Assembly: GCF_923079645.1 (NCBI RefSeq)
Contig: NZ_CAKLPY010000001.1
Location: 434,001 to 498,000 of the forward strand
DNA length: 64,000 nucleotides
Origin: Emticicia aquatica
GTDB taxonomy: Bacteria > Bacteroidota > Bacteroidia > Cytophagales > Spirosomataceae
Direction of reading: 5' to 3'
A model generated the notes under the pieces. That model saw only the letters and a list, made by a program, of their open reading frames with translations. It ran no database searches and was not told the DNA's origin. The position numbers and the translations under genes are program-made. Of this stretch, positions 18,682 to 27,369 are shown piece by piece (the first letter of the stretch is position 1; each line of letters starts with the position of its first letter).

Positions 18682-19527
18682 ATGCAAAGACAAATTTTAT
18701 TGCTATCGCTTTCACTTGTTTTATTGATTTATGTAGCTTGCCGAAAGCAAAACCCTACGCATTCTTTAATGAAGATTGTATCTAACTCTTATCAAATTGA
18801 TAAATCAAATCCAGTTTGGCAAGATGAATTTAATTATAACGGTTTGCCCGATTCAAAGAAATGGGGCTATGATATTGGCGGGCATGGTTGGGGAAATCAG
18901 GAAAAACAATACTATACAAAAGAGCTTAAAAATGCTCGTGTTGAAAATGGAAAATTGATTATTGAGGCTCATAAAGAAAAATTCGAGAATAATGAATATA
19001 CGTCGGCTCGTTTGGTAAGTAAAGGCAAAGGTGATTTTTTATACGGAAGATTTGAAATCAAAGCGAAATTGCCAAAAGGTGTTGGCACTTGGCCAGCCGC
19101 TTGGATGTTAGCAACTGAGCAATCATACGGTAATCAATATTGGCCTGATAATGGTGAAATTGATATTATCGAACATGTTGGCTTTGACCAAAATAGAATT
19201 CACGGCAATATTCACACAAAGGCTTTTAATCATACAATTGGAACGAATAAAGGTAATAATATTATTGCAACAAATGTTTCTGACGAGTTTCATGTGTACG
19301 CTTGCGAGTGGTTGCCTGATAAAATTAGTATCGAAATTGATGGAAAATCATATTTTACCTTCAATCGAAGTGGTAGTTGGGAACAATGGCCATTCGATAA
19401 AAAGTTTCATTTATTGCTCAATATTGCGATTGGTGGCGGTTGGGGAGGACAAAAAGGAATTGATGATTCTATTTTTCCACAAAAAATGGAGATTGACTAT
19501 GTAAGAGTTTATCAAGCTACAAAGTAA
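18682..19527 (+). CDS. glycoside hydrolase family 16 endo-beta-glucanase (laminarinase-like)
   Basis: An exported protein of 281 residues with a hydrophobic N-terminus ending in Cys20 (weak lipobox IYVAC). The GH16 fold is clear: WQDEFNYNG, GTWPAAWML and the catalytic motif GEIDIIEHVG with nucleophile Glu159, Asp161 and acid/base Glu164. The extra residue in E-I-D-I-I-E is the bulged form typical of laminarinases (beta-1,3 or mixed-linkage glucans). The C-terminal strand is MEIDYVRVYQ. It pairs with the LacI gene upstream and has its own terminator. Likely surface or periplasmic. Confidence 0.9.
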   Translation: MQRQILLLSLSLVLLIYVACRKQNPTHSLMKIVSNSYQIDKSNPVWQDEFNYNGLPDSKKWGYDIGGHGWGNQEKQYYTKELKNARVENGKLIIEAHKEKFENNEYTSARLVSKGKGDFLYGRFEIKAKLPKGVGTWPAAWMLATEQSYGNQYWPDNGEIDIIEHVGFDQNRIHGNIHTKAFNHTIGTNKGNNIIATNVSDEFHVYACEWLPDKISIEIDGKSYFTFNRSGSWEQWPFDKKFHLLLNIAIGGGWGGQKGIDDSIFPQKMEIDYVRVYQATK

Positions 19528-19552
19528 TTTTCTGCATATAACTATACAAATT

Positions 19553-19588
19553 AGGCTGTCCCATAATTATGAGACAGCCTGTTTTTTT
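19553..19588 (+). terminator. intrinsic terminator after GH16
   Basis: AGGCTGTC (19553-19560) and GACAGCCT (19573-19580) form the base of a hairpin extended by CATAATTATG, followed by a T run at 19582-19588. Confidence 0.82.
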
Positions 19589-20126
19589 ATGGGTTACGAG
19601 CAAAAACTTATATTTTGGAAATAAAGATGGCTAAAGAAAAATAGAAAAGCAAGAATCAAATCGCTCTTGCTTTTACTCTCGTCAAACTGCTGTTGATTAT
19701 TAAAACCATCAATTTTGTCAATTGATGGTTTTAACTTTATGCTTTACACGAATTTATTGCAACAATGACAATAAATATTGATACAAATAAGAGTTCGTCA
19801 AGGTGTTCGTAAAATATCTTTTTCATTTAACTTCGCTTTTTATACTAATGATTCAGATTATCATAAAAAGGTTGAAAGCGTTATGAAATTTATTTTCTAT
19901 TTTTTCGATAAATAAAGAACACTTTGCAATTTTAACTTTTATTTTGAATGTGTTAATTGTGAGTTTTAGTAAATAGAATGTTCTTATTTCATGGCTATAA
20001 TTATTACGCTTTTTGATGATACAAATGTCGTAATACGCATGATTACTTACAATACCCCAATATTGGTATTTTTCAGAATTTATATATCCGTGCTAGTACG
20101 CATATTTGTCTTTTTCTAATTTTTTA
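19589..20126. other. gene-free region with two further hairpins and a conserved palindromic box
   Basis: No convincing coding frame was found. It holds a hairpin AAAGCAAGA/CTTGCTTT (about 19644-19672), a perfect 14-bp stem TAAAACCATCAATT/AATTGATGGTTTTA (19701-19733, loop TTGTC, no T tail), and an ATACC-N8-GGTAT palindrome (20052-20069) flanked by CGTAATACGCAT. The NarL-type regulator ends at 20127, so this region lies behind that gene. An untranslated RNA is possible but unproven. Confidence 0.4.
20052..20069. promoter_or_regulatory. ATACC-N8-GGTAT element, copy 1
   Basis: ATACC (20052-20056), CCAATATT, GGTAT (20065-20069); the centre CCAATATTGG is itself palindromic. CGTAATACGCAT lies 11 bases upstream (20029-20040). 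A matching element occurs at 25506-25523. Confidence 0.4.
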
Positions 20127-20771
20127 TTAGATTAATCTGCGTTCGACGGCGTATTTAATTAGTCCAACGATTGTTTTGGTATTGGTTTTTCGGTAGATAT
20201 TTTTGCGATGAGTTTCGACTGTTCGCTCAGATATGCAGAGTTTTTTTGCGATTACGCTATTTGAAAATTCTTGTGCGATAAGTTTTACAATTTCAATTTC
20301 ACGCTCAGTAAGATGATAATTTTCTTCTTCACTTTCGTTACGTGTTGATAAGCTTCTCAAAATCTCGTTAGAAACTTCTCGACTAAAGTAGATATTTCCT
20401 TTGGCTATTTGTTGAATTGCTTCGATAAGTTCTTCTCTTCCAATTGTTTTGATAATAAATCCAGAAATGCCCGCATCCATCAAATCATGTACAATTGAAA
20501 CATCATAAGAAACAGATAAAGCCAAAATCTTTACTTCAGGAAAACGTTTTTTAACTTTCTGTGTGAGTTCGATGCCCGTCATTTTGGGCATATAAAGGTC
20601 AGTTAACAATACATCAACTTGGTTGTTATTCAAAAAATCTAGGGCAGAATTTCCATCCGAGCATTTTCCAACTACGATGAAATCTCCGACGCCTTGAAGC
20701 ATAGACTCAATGCCATCAAGAAGGATTTGATGGTCATCAACAATCAGAATGTGTAATTTTTTAACAGACAT
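20127..20771 (-). CDS. NarL/FixJ-type response regulator
   Basis: A 214-residue two-component regulator. The receiver domain (1-125) has acidic Asp12-Asp13, phosphoacceptor Asp58 in VLLTDLYMPKMTG, and the conserved Lys in FIIKTIG. The LuxR-type HTH (about 150-214) shows LTEREIEIVKLIAQEFSNSVIAKKL and SERTVETHRKNIYRK. It lies six bases after the sensor kinase gene and is certainly its partner. Output genes are not evident locally. Confidence 0.92.
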   Translation of the reverse strand: MSVKKLHILIVDDHQILLDGIESMLQGVGDFIVVGKCSDGNSALDFLNNNQVDVLLTDLYMPKMTGIELTQKVKKRFPEVKILALSVSYDVSIVHDLMDAGISGFIIKTIGREELIEAIQQIAKGNIYFSREVSNEILRSLSTRNESEEENYHLTEREIEIVKLIAQEFSNSVIAKKLCISERTVETHRKNIYRKTNTKTIVGLIKYAVERRLI

Positions 20772-20777
20772 TTAGTT

Positions 20778-22685
20778 TTATAGCAAAGGGACTTCAACAA
20801 CTACGCTTGTTCCTCGCCCAATTGTTGAATCAAAATTAACACTTCCATTTAGATATTCTACACGGGTTGCAATGTTTTTTAGCCCAATTCCATTACTTCC
20901 CGAATTTATGGTATCAAAACCTTTTCCATCGTCTTCAATAATAAGTATTAATTCATGCTCATGCTTAACAAGTTCGATGCTTACTTTTTGGGCTTCTGCA
21001 TGTTTAATTATGTTACTAATTATTTCCTGCACGATGCGGTATAACATCATCTCTGTTTTTTCATCGAAACGCTCTTTAACTCCAACAATTTGTAAATCTA
21101 TTTCTAAATTACCTAGAGCATTTATTTTGTTGGAGAATTGTTTTAGGGCAGATGTTAAGCCAAATTTGGTCAATGAATTTGGCATCATATTATGTGATAT
21201 TTCACGTACTTCTTTGATACTTTCTTCAAGCAAATCAAGTGAGTTTTGCATGCCAGTATCTTTTATTTTTTTTTGCGAAATATAATTTCCGAGCGTCATT
21301 CGAGCGGCAGCGAGGGTTTGACCGATTCCATCATGCAGGTCACGGGCGATTCGTATTCGTTCACGTTCTTCGGCTTCAAGAACTGCCTGCGTACGTTGTT
21401 GTTGAATAAAGTTTTTCTCAATTAAAAGTTTTTCACTGGTATTTTGAATCATTTTTACACGATAAGCCAAAAGACCGCTCAATGCCATTATTTCTATCAA
21501 AAAAGCTATAACAAAATAGTCGATTCCTGCTATAAAACTTCCTGGAACAAATTCATAAGTACTTAAACCTGAATAAAAAGCAATAAAAAACACAGGTAAA
21601 TTGGCTAATAAATAATAAGAAGCGTCTTTCTGAAAATGTTTGATAACGATGCAATAAATGGTTGTTCCAAAAACAAAAAAAGGAGGAATACAAATCGCTA
21701 AACTAACAAGAAATGTAATTGAAACCGTAAATGTGTCGAATAAATAGTCATTTAGAGCCAAATGATCTAAAAAACTCATACTAATGAGAATACAGAAAAG
21801 TATGATAAAAAAATTACTATACCATTGAAATAGTGGATTTTTGAGTAAATCCCAACGTAAATAACTGCGAACAAAGAAGATATTAGTAATCAATAAAATC
21901 ATTGCGGCGATATATCTTACTTTATCACCTTCGATACCCAATGCACCATCTCCATAAAATCGTATAAAATAACCTTGCATGGTGTATATAAAACTTAATG
22001 CAGCTAATACATATATGCCATAGTACATATAAAGTTTTTCGTTGAAAACCAATGATAGAAGCAAGGAAATAAAAAACACAAAAGCGAAAATGCCTGAAAT
22101 AAAACCCCAATTGTAATGGTCATTTGTTGGATAAAAATAATCGAAGTTGTTCTTTTCCCAAATTGTCAGTGGAAACGAAATAGAACCGAATTTTTTACGT
22201 ACTTTCAGATAGTAAACAACTTGTTGACGAGGCTGAATGGTTGTCGGAAAAATAAAATCACGGTGTTTGATAATTCTATTTTGTTGAGGAGTTTTCCAGC
22301 TAAGTGTTTGTTTATCAATTACTTTCTTGTTTTCGGTTACATAAAATGCAATTTCATCATACAATGAAAGATGCAAATGAATCAGCAAGTTTTGGATTAA
22401 ATTGGTTGAGTTTTTTAGTTCAAATCGAAACCAATATGCACGTCCGCCAGCCCAATAAGTAGGCACACTACCACGTGCTTTTTGAAATTTATAAACTTGT
22501 GGAAAAGCCGCTAATTTTTCGATGGGAAAATTTTCATTCAATTCTGGTAGAAAATAAATTTCTTCAGGCGAATCTAATTTTTTCCAAGAACCATCATAAT
22601 CAATGATATCATCCTTCGTTTTATCTTGGGCAAAAAGATAAAACGAAGGGAATAAAATCAATATAATTAACAACTTTTTTATCAT
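20778..22685 (-). CDS. 7TMR-DISM sensor histidine kinase
   Basis: A membrane kinase of 635 residues: signal peptide (ending LFAQ, about 20), an extracellular 7TMR-DISMED2-like domain (about 30-180), seven transmembrane helices (about 190-400), a short coiled coil (EKNFIQQQRTQAVLEAEERER), then a HisKA_3 domain with phospho-His451 in ARDLHDGIGQ and a HATPase with N-box Asn558 and DDGKGF (585-590). It should sense an extracytoplasmic ligand, perhaps a carbohydrate, and phosphorylate the NarL-type regulator next to it. The signal is unknown. Confidence 0.9.
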   Translation of the reverse strand: MIKKLLIILILFPSFYLFAQDKTKDDIIDYDGSWKKLDSPEEIYFLPELNENFPIEKLAAFPQVYKFQKARGSVPTYWAGGRAYWFRFELKNSTNLIQNLLIHLHLSLYDEIAFYVTENKKVIDKQTLSWKTPQQNRIIKHRDFIFPTTIQPRQQVVYYLKVRKKFGSISFPLTIWEKNNFDYFYPTNDHYNWGFISGIFAFVFFISLLLSLVFNEKLYMYYGIYVLAALSFIYTMQGYFIRFYGDGALGIEGDKVRYIAAMILLITNIFFVRSYLRWDLLKNPLFQWYSNFFIILFCILISMSFLDHLALNDYLFDTFTVSITFLVSLAICIPPFFVFGTTIYCIVIKHFQKDASYYLLANLPVFFIAFYSGLSTYEFVPGSFIAGIDYFVIAFLIEIMALSGLLAYRVKMIQNTSEKLLIEKNFIQQQRTQAVLEAEERERIRIARDLHDGIGQTLAAARMTLGNYISQKKIKDTGMQNSLDLLEESIKEVREISHNMMPNSLTKFGLTSALKQFSNKINALGNLEIDLQIVGVKERFDEKTEMMLYRIVQEIISNIIKHAEAQKVSIELVKHEHELILIIEDDGKGFDTINSGSNGIGLKNIATRVEYLNGSVNFDSTIGRGTSVVVEVPLL

Positions 22686-22714
22686 TGAAAAAGATATATT
22701 TCAAGTTTTTATGC

Positions 22715-23950
22715 TCAATGGAAGAAAATATAAGAAACTACAATTGCCGTAATGACACCAGCCAAATCGGCTAAAAGGCCTGCAACAAGTGTATAACGTG
22801 TGTTTTTGATATTTACCGAACCAAAATAAAGGGCAAGCACGTATAATATCGTATCAGAGCATGCTTGAAAAACACACGAAAGCCGACCTACAAACGAATC
22901 TGCTCCAAATGTTTTCATTGAATCTATCATCATTGCCCGAGACCCACTGCCACTTAAAGGGTGCATTAGAGCGGTGGGAAGTGCATCTGTAAAATCAGTA
23001 TTCATGCCTGTAATACTAAAAATCCATTTTAAACCTTCAACAATGTAAGTCAAAGCTCCCGAATTTCTAAATGCTCCAATCGCAACCAACAAGCCTACTA
23101 AATACGGAATAACTTTGATAGAAGTTTCAAAACCTAATTTTGCACCTTCAATAAATACTGGAAAAATATCTACTTTTTTGTAAATCGCACCACCAATAAA
23201 GCCAACTATAAAAATCATCAAAATCATATTACTGACCACTTTTGATGTAATTTCAATTTCTTCTTTTGGTAATCTCGAAAAATACCAAAGTACAAATCCG
23301 ATAAAGCCTGTCAATCCTAAAAGCCATGAAAGTAAAGTTTTATCGAAAAAATTGATTCGCTGTTTGATACCAACAAAGAGCATTCCAGTAAGTGTAGCCA
23401 CATAAACCGAAATTAGAGCAGGAATAAAAATATCGGCTGGGTCAGCTGCATTATAAATTGCCCGTTGTGCCATAATACTGAGCGGAATAAGCACTGGCCC
23501 AGCACTGTGCAGCACCATAAACATGATTTGGGCATTTGAAGCAGTATCTTTACTCGGATTTAGCTCTTGTAAACTTTGCATTGCCTTCAACCCAAATGGT
23601 GTGGCAGCATTGTCGAGGCCAAGCATATTGGCCGAAAAGTTCATAATCATTTGTCCATTGGCAGGATGGTCTTTTGGAACTTCAGGGAATAATTTACTGA
23701 AAAATGGACCAATTATTTTAGCCATTCGTCTAATTACGCCAGCTTCTTCACCAATTTTCAAGATTCCTAGAAAGAACGTCATCACACCAGCAAGAGGTAA
23801 GGCAATATCCATTACAGCCATTTTTGACGAATCGAACATCCCTTCAATGATTATTTTAAAAATCTCGGTATCGCCTGTGAAAATGAGTTTTAGTAATGCC
23901 ACCACAAAAGCAATCAGAAAAAAAGCTACCCAAATATAGTTTAATGCCAT
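22715..23950 (-). CDS. fused SpmA-SpmB nucleoside-recognition (Gate) domain membrane protein
   Basis: A 411-residue inner-membrane protein made of two homologous halves: SpmA-like (1 to about 195, MNFSANMLGLDNAATPFG) and SpmB-like (about 210-411, FVEGAKLGFETSIKVIPYLVG; HPLSGSGSRAMMIDSMK). In spore formers these are separate spore maturation proteins; a single fused chain is usual in non-sporulating Bacteroidota. The Gate domains suggest transport, but the substrate is unknown. It ends 29 bases before the kinase start and may share its transcript. Confidence 0.85.
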   Translation of the reverse strand: MALNYIWVAFFLIAFVVALLKLIFTGDTEIFKIIIEGMFDSSKMAVMDIALPLAGVMTFFLGILKIGEEAGVIRRMAKIIGPFFSKLFPEVPKDHPANGQMIMNFSANMLGLDNAATPFGLKAMQSLQELNPSKDTASNAQIMFMVLHSAGPVLIPLSIMAQRAIYNAADPADIFIPALISVYVATLTGMLFVGIKQRINFFDKTLLSWLLGLTGFIGFVLWYFSRLPKEEIEITSKVVSNMILMIFIVGFIGGAIYKKVDIFPVFIEGAKLGFETSIKVIPYLVGLLVAIGAFRNSGALTYIVEGLKWIFSITGMNTDFTDALPTALMHPLSGSGSRAMMIDSMKTFGADSFVGRLSCVFQACSDTILYVLALYFGSVNIKNTRYTLVAGLLADLAGVITAIVVSYIFFH

Positions 23951-24024
23951 AAATTTGAAGGTTTAAGTTTAGATTTGTGGCTAATTTAAGGATAAACCAC
24001 GATATTTATACGAATATTGATAGA

Positions 24025-24819
24025 ATGATGTTGAAATTATTGCCACAAATGCCACTTAAAAAGCAATTTTTACTGCCAAATACTATATTATTATTGATGC
24101 TTTTTGCTTCAGCATGTCAAAATAAAATTCAAAATGAACTAAAAAAAGTTGATTCAGTAGTAAGTAAAAAAGATACCGTTGTTGCGAAAAAAGAAACAAT
24201 TATTCCAGAAATTGAGCAGCGGATGATTGCACAAGGATTAGTTAATATTCAATCACTTGATTCGACGATTATGGTTGAATTGAAATATTCTACGACCGAT
24301 AACTTTGTACATACTGATGTTTATGGAGCATTGGAAAGAGCATATTTACAACAAAAACCAGCCGAAATGTTGGTAAAAGCGAGTAATATCTTACAAAAAA
24401 AATACCCAAATTATCGTTTGTTGGTTTATGATGCCGCTCGTCCATTAACGGTTCAACATACTTTTTGGAATTTGCTAGATAGTATTCCGCCTAATAAACG
24501 AGAAGATTTTGTTGCAAATCCAGTCATCGCTTCAATTCATAATTTTGGTTCGGCCGTTGACCTAACAGTTTATGATATAATGACAAAAAAGCCTTTGGAT
24601 ATGGGAACAAAATATGATTTTTTTGGCGATTTAGCTTATCCAAGATTGGAAAAAGTAATGCTGAAATCTGGTCAGCTTTCGCAAGAGCAACTTACAAATA
24701 GACTTGTTTTACGTGAAGCAATGGAAAAAACAGGATATATGAAGATTGAAAGCGAATGGTGGCATTTCAATGCTATGGCTCGAGTCAAAGCCAAAAAGTT
24801 GTATAAAATTGTGGACTAA
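24025..24819 (+). CDS. D-alanyl-D-alanine dipeptidase (VanX-like, M15D) lipoprotein
   Basis: An exported zinc peptidase. The frame is open from a GTG at 23977, but ATGs at 24025, 24028 or 24049 fit the signal peptide better; I use the first. A lipobox LFASAC marks a lipoprotein. The VanX zinc site is complete: SIHNFGSAVDLTVYD (SxHxxGxAxD) and the later ESEWWHF, with catalytic Glu and zinc His. It hydrolyses D-Ala-D-Ala or related dipeptides, probably for wall recycling or nutrition; no vanHA genes accompany it. A terminator follows. Confidence 0.86.
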   Translation: MMLKLLPQMPLKKQFLLPNTILLLMLFASACQNKIQNELKKVDSVVSKKDTVVAKKETIIPEIEQRMIAQGLVNIQSLDSTIMVELKYSTTDNFVHTDVYGALERAYLQQKPAEMLVKASNILQKKYPNYRLLVYDAARPLTVQHTFWNLLDSIPPNKREDFVANPVIASIHNFGSAVDLTVYDIMTKKPLDMGTKYDFFGDLAYPRLEKVMLKSGQLSQEQLTNRLVLREAMEKTGYMKIESEWWHFNAMARVKAKKLYKIVD

Positions 24820-24827
24820 TTATGCAA

Positions 24828-24857
24828 AAAGCAACCACCCAAATGGACGGTTGCTTT
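24828..24857 (+). terminator. intrinsic terminator after the VanX-like gene
   Basis: AAAGCAACC (24828-24836) pairs with GGTTGCTTT (24849-24857). The T tail is short. Confidence 0.65.
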
Positions 24858-24940
24858 ATTGATCACCTAACCACTAAAAAGTATTATGAAAAAAATATAA
24901 TACCAGTAATCTTTATCAAAAATGCTATTGAAAGCATTCA

Positions 24941-25333
24941 TTAAGCTTTATTATAAACTTCAAATTTCTCAACAACTTCTTTTACCTTTCGGCGAGATAT
25001 TTCAATATTTTTACCTTCATCAAAAGCAATCTCACTACTATTTGCTTGAATATCAACACCCTTCACAAAACGAATATTAACAATGTGAGATTTATGAACC
25101 CTTATAAAAAAATTTTCATCCAAAATGCCTTGGTAATGTTTAAGCGTACGGGCCGAAACATATTTTTTGTTTTGCGTATATACAACTGTATAATTACAAT
25201 CGCCTTCCAGTCTAATAATTTTTTCAATAGGAATCCTGACTAAACTATTTGAAAAATGTAATTTAATTTGTCTTTTGTTAAAATTAACTTTTTCAATAGC
25301 ATTACAATTGGATGTATTAGTTATTGCTTTCAT
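24941..25333 (-). CDS. stand-alone LytTR DNA-binding regulator
   Basis: About 130 residues from the ATG at 25333 (MKAITNTSN); an in-frame ATG at 25372 would add 13 residues but overlaps the -7 box at 25370-25377. The whole protein is one LytTR domain (IPIEKIIRLEGDCNYTVVYTQNKKY; SARTLKHYQGILD; FIRVHKSHIVNI) with no receiver, so it is not a classical response regulator. Such orphan LytTR proteins usually control a few nearby genes. An ATACC-N8-GGTAT element lies 173 bases upstream, shared with divergent pheS. Confidence 0.8.
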   Translation of the reverse strand: MKAITNTSNCNAIEKVNFNKRQIKLHFSNSLVRIPIEKIIRLEGDCNYTVVYTQNKKYVSARTLKHYQGILDENFFIRVHKSHIVNIRFVKGVDIQANSSEIAFDEGKNIEISRRKVKEVVEKFEVYNKA

Positions 25334-25369
25334 ATTTCTTTGGAATGTTTGATTAAACAAACATAACCC

Positions 25370-25377
25370 CAAAAATA
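25370..25377 (-). promoter_or_regulatory. -7 box of the LytTR gene
   Basis: TATTTTTG on the minus strand matches TANNTTTG, 37 bases before the ATG at 25333. It supports the shorter start. Confidence 0.5.
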
Positions 25378-25505
25378 TAACTTAGCAAATAATGTGTAAA
25401 ACAGAAATAGTGTATAAGTAGTTGATTATAAGTTATTTGTGTTTTATTCCTTCATTATTAACAGTAAAAACACCTTACAAAATGCGTAAAAATACGTATT
25501 AGCAA

Positions 25506-25523
25506 ATACCCTAGTTTTGGTAT
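25506..25523. promoter_or_regulatory. ATACC-N8-GGTAT element, copy 2
   Basis: ATACC (25506-25510), CTAGTTTT, GGTAT (25519-25523), with GCGTAAAAATACGTATT just upstream (25484-25500). Same arms and spacing as the element at 20052. It sits between the LytTR gene and pheS. Confidence 0.4.
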
Positions 25524-25574
25524 AGTTTTTACTTATTTACGAAGTAAATTTATGGCAGATTCTGACATTATTTA

Positions 25575-25582
25575 TATCTTTG
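25575..25582 (+). promoter_or_regulatory. -7 box of pheS
   Basis: TATCTTTG lies 28 bases before the GTG start at 25610, an ideal distance for a short leader. Confidence 0.55.
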
Positions 25583-25609
25583 TGCCAAAATTTATTAAAC
25601 GGTATTACT

Positions 25610-26647
25610 GTGTTAGACAAGATACAAGCATTATTTGACGAAGTAAACTCAGTTGCAGTTAGCAGCAAAGATGACTTAGAAAAGTTTCGGATAAAATATA
25701 TTAGCCGAAAAGGAATTTTAAATGACCTTTTTGAGGAATTTAAAACAGTAGCTAATGATCAAAAAAGAGCGGTTGGACAAGAGCTTAATAAATTAAAAAA
25801 CTTAGCTGAACTACAACTAAAAAGTTTTACTGAAGCATTAGAGCAAGGAGCAGATGAGTCAAATAATAGTCGTGGACTTGATTTGACTTTACCTGTTGCA
25901 CCAAATTTTGCTGGAACGATTCACCCACTTACATTGACTCGTCAACGAGTGCTAGAAATTTTTGCTCGCATGGGTTTTAGTCATGAAGATGGTCCAGAAG
26001 TAGAAACTGATTGGTACAATTTCACCGCTTTGAATTTTCCTGAAGATCATCCAGCACGTGAAATGCAAGACACTTTTTTTGTTGAAAAGAAAGATGTACA
26101 AAAAGACGATGTACTTTTGCGTACGCATACCTCAAATGTGCAAGTTCGGTTGATGGAGCATAAAAAACCGCCAATCCGCTCATTAATGATTGGGAGAGTT
26201 TATAGAAATGAAGCTATATCGGCGAGAGCCCACTGCCAATTTCATCAAATTGAAGGTCTTTATGTTGATAAAAAAGTAAGTTTTAAAGATTTAAAAGATA
26301 CATTATATCATTTTGCGAAGGAGATGTTCGACAAAGACACAAAGATTCGTCTTCGTCCGAGTTATTTTCCATTTACCGAACCAAGTGCTGAAATTGATAT
26401 TTCGTGCTTTATTTGTAAAGGTTCAGGGTGTAATATTTGTAAACATTCGGGTTGGGTAGAAATTGCAGGTTCGGGAATGGTTGACCCAAATGTTTTAATA
26501 AATAGTGGTATTGACCCAGAAGAATATACAGGTTTTGCCTTTGGAATGGGCATTGAGCGTATCACAATGCTTCGATATGGAATCAAAGATTTACGCCTTT
26601 TCTTTGAAAATGATGTTAGATTTTTGAGACAATTTGAAGGAGCTTAA
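25610..26647 (+). CDS. pheS: phenylalanine--tRNA ligase alpha subunit
   Basis: A class II synthetase subunit of 345 residues from GTG 25610 (MLDKIQALFDEVNSV). Reading back to a TTG at 25580 adds non-family residues and runs into the -7 box, so I reject it. An N-terminal coiled coil (about 1-85) is followed by the catalytic core: motif 2 region RVYRNEAISARAHCQFHQIEG, the C-x2-C-x-G-x-G-C-x2-C insertion and motif 3 GFAFGMGIERITMLRYG. It charges tRNA-Phe together with PheT, which is not in the window, so pheS and pheT are unlinked here. Confidence 0.93.
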   Translation: MLDKIQALFDEVNSVAVSSKDDLEKFRIKYISRKGILNDLFEEFKTVANDQKRAVGQELNKLKNLAELQLKSFTEALEQGADESNNSRGLDLTLPVAPNFAGTIHPLTLTRQRVLEIFARMGFSHEDGPEVETDWYNFTALNFPEDHPAREMQDTFFVEKKDVQKDDVLLRTHTSNVQVRLMEHKKPPIRSLMIGRVYRNEAISARAHCQFHQIEGLYVDKKVSFKDLKDTLYHFAKEMFDKDTKIRLRPSYFPFTEPSAEIDISCFICKGSGCNICKHSGWVEIAGSGMVDPNVLINSGIDPEEYTGFAFGMGIERITMLRYGIKDLRLFFENDVRFLRQFEGA

Positions 26648-26659
26648 TTATCGTTTTTT

Positions 26660-26705
26660 AAAATCAGTAAGCAGTTTGAAATTTTCTTGACTGTTTACTG
26701 ATTTT
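26660..26705. terminator. bidirectional terminator between pheS and the TrmH gene
   Basis: AAAATCAGTAA (26660-26670) pairs with TTACTGATTTT (26695-26705), with an inner GCAGT/ACTGT extension. Suits both convergent genes. Confidence 0.75.
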
Positions 26706-26711
26706 GTGTTT

Positions 26712-27248
26712 TTACTTTGTTTTTAATTGCTTGCTAACAAAATCCCAACAAATAATTCCGACCGTTACAGAGATATTCAATGAGTGTTTTGTGCCAAATT
26801 GAGGTACTTCTAAGCAATTATTAGCCATTTCTACTATTGTCTGATTGACTCCAAAAACCTCATTTCCGAATATAAAAGCATACTTTTGATTTGTTTCTGG
26901 CATAAAATCATTTAGCTTTAAACTGTTTTCTACTTGCTCGACCGCCAAAACTACATAGCCTTCAGCCTGTAATTGGTTGACCAATTCAATGATGTTTTCA
27001 CGATATTCCCACGCAACTGATTCTGTCGAACCAAGGGCAGTTTTTTCAATTTCACGGTGGGGAGGGCTAGCCGTTATACCACATAAGTAAATTTTTTCTA
27101 CCAAAAACGCATCAGCAGTTCTGAAAGCAGAACCTACATTATTCATACTTCTAACATCGTCGAGAATAAGGCAAAAATTATGTTTGTTGGTTTCCTTAAA
27201 ATCTTCTACTGAGAGGCGGTTTAAATCCTCCATTTGCAATTTTTTCAT
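26712..27248 (-). CDS. TrmH family (SPOUT) RNA 2'-O-methyltransferase
   Basis: A 178-residue SpoU/TrmH protein with the three SPOUT motifs: NNVGSAFRTADAF (motif 1, about 36-48), AFIFGNEVFGV (motif 2) and CLEVPQFGTKHSLNISVTVGI (motif 3), which build the knotted SAM site. It should methylate a ribose in tRNA or rRNA; the position cannot be told. It is short, with no N-terminal RNA-binding extension, so closer to TrmL/TrmH-like forms. Monocistronic. Confidence 0.88.
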   Translation of the reverse strand: MKKLQMEDLNRLSVEDFKETNKHNFCLILDDVRSMNNVGSAFRTADAFLVEKIYLCGITASPPHREIEKTALGSTESVAWEYRENIIELVNQLQAEGYVVLAVEQVENSLKLNDFMPETNQKYAFIFGNEVFGVNQTIVEMANNCLEVPQFGTKHSLNISVTVGIICWDFVSKQLKTK

Positions 27249-27369
27249 TCTTTATAATTTTTGGCAAAGGTATTTAAAATAAAGAAGTTTTTGTCAAAAT
27301 ATGTCGGCAAACAGACTTTTTAATTAATAAAACCAAGCTTACTTTGTGAAAATAAAATAATAATAACGA

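Noticed and set aside
20872-21285. 137-codon antisense frame inside the sensor kinase gene
   Set aside because: It mirrors the conserved ATPase and histidine-box coding of the kinase on the other strand. The kinase domains are unmistakable.
23523-23939. 138-codon antisense frame inside the Spm fusion gene
   Set aside because: A shadow of a clear membrane-protein gene, with no independent start region or family match.
25580-25609. Upstream TTG start for pheS
   Set aside because: It overlaps the TATCTTTG promoter box and adds residues not typical of PheS. GTG 25610 gives the normal N-terminus.
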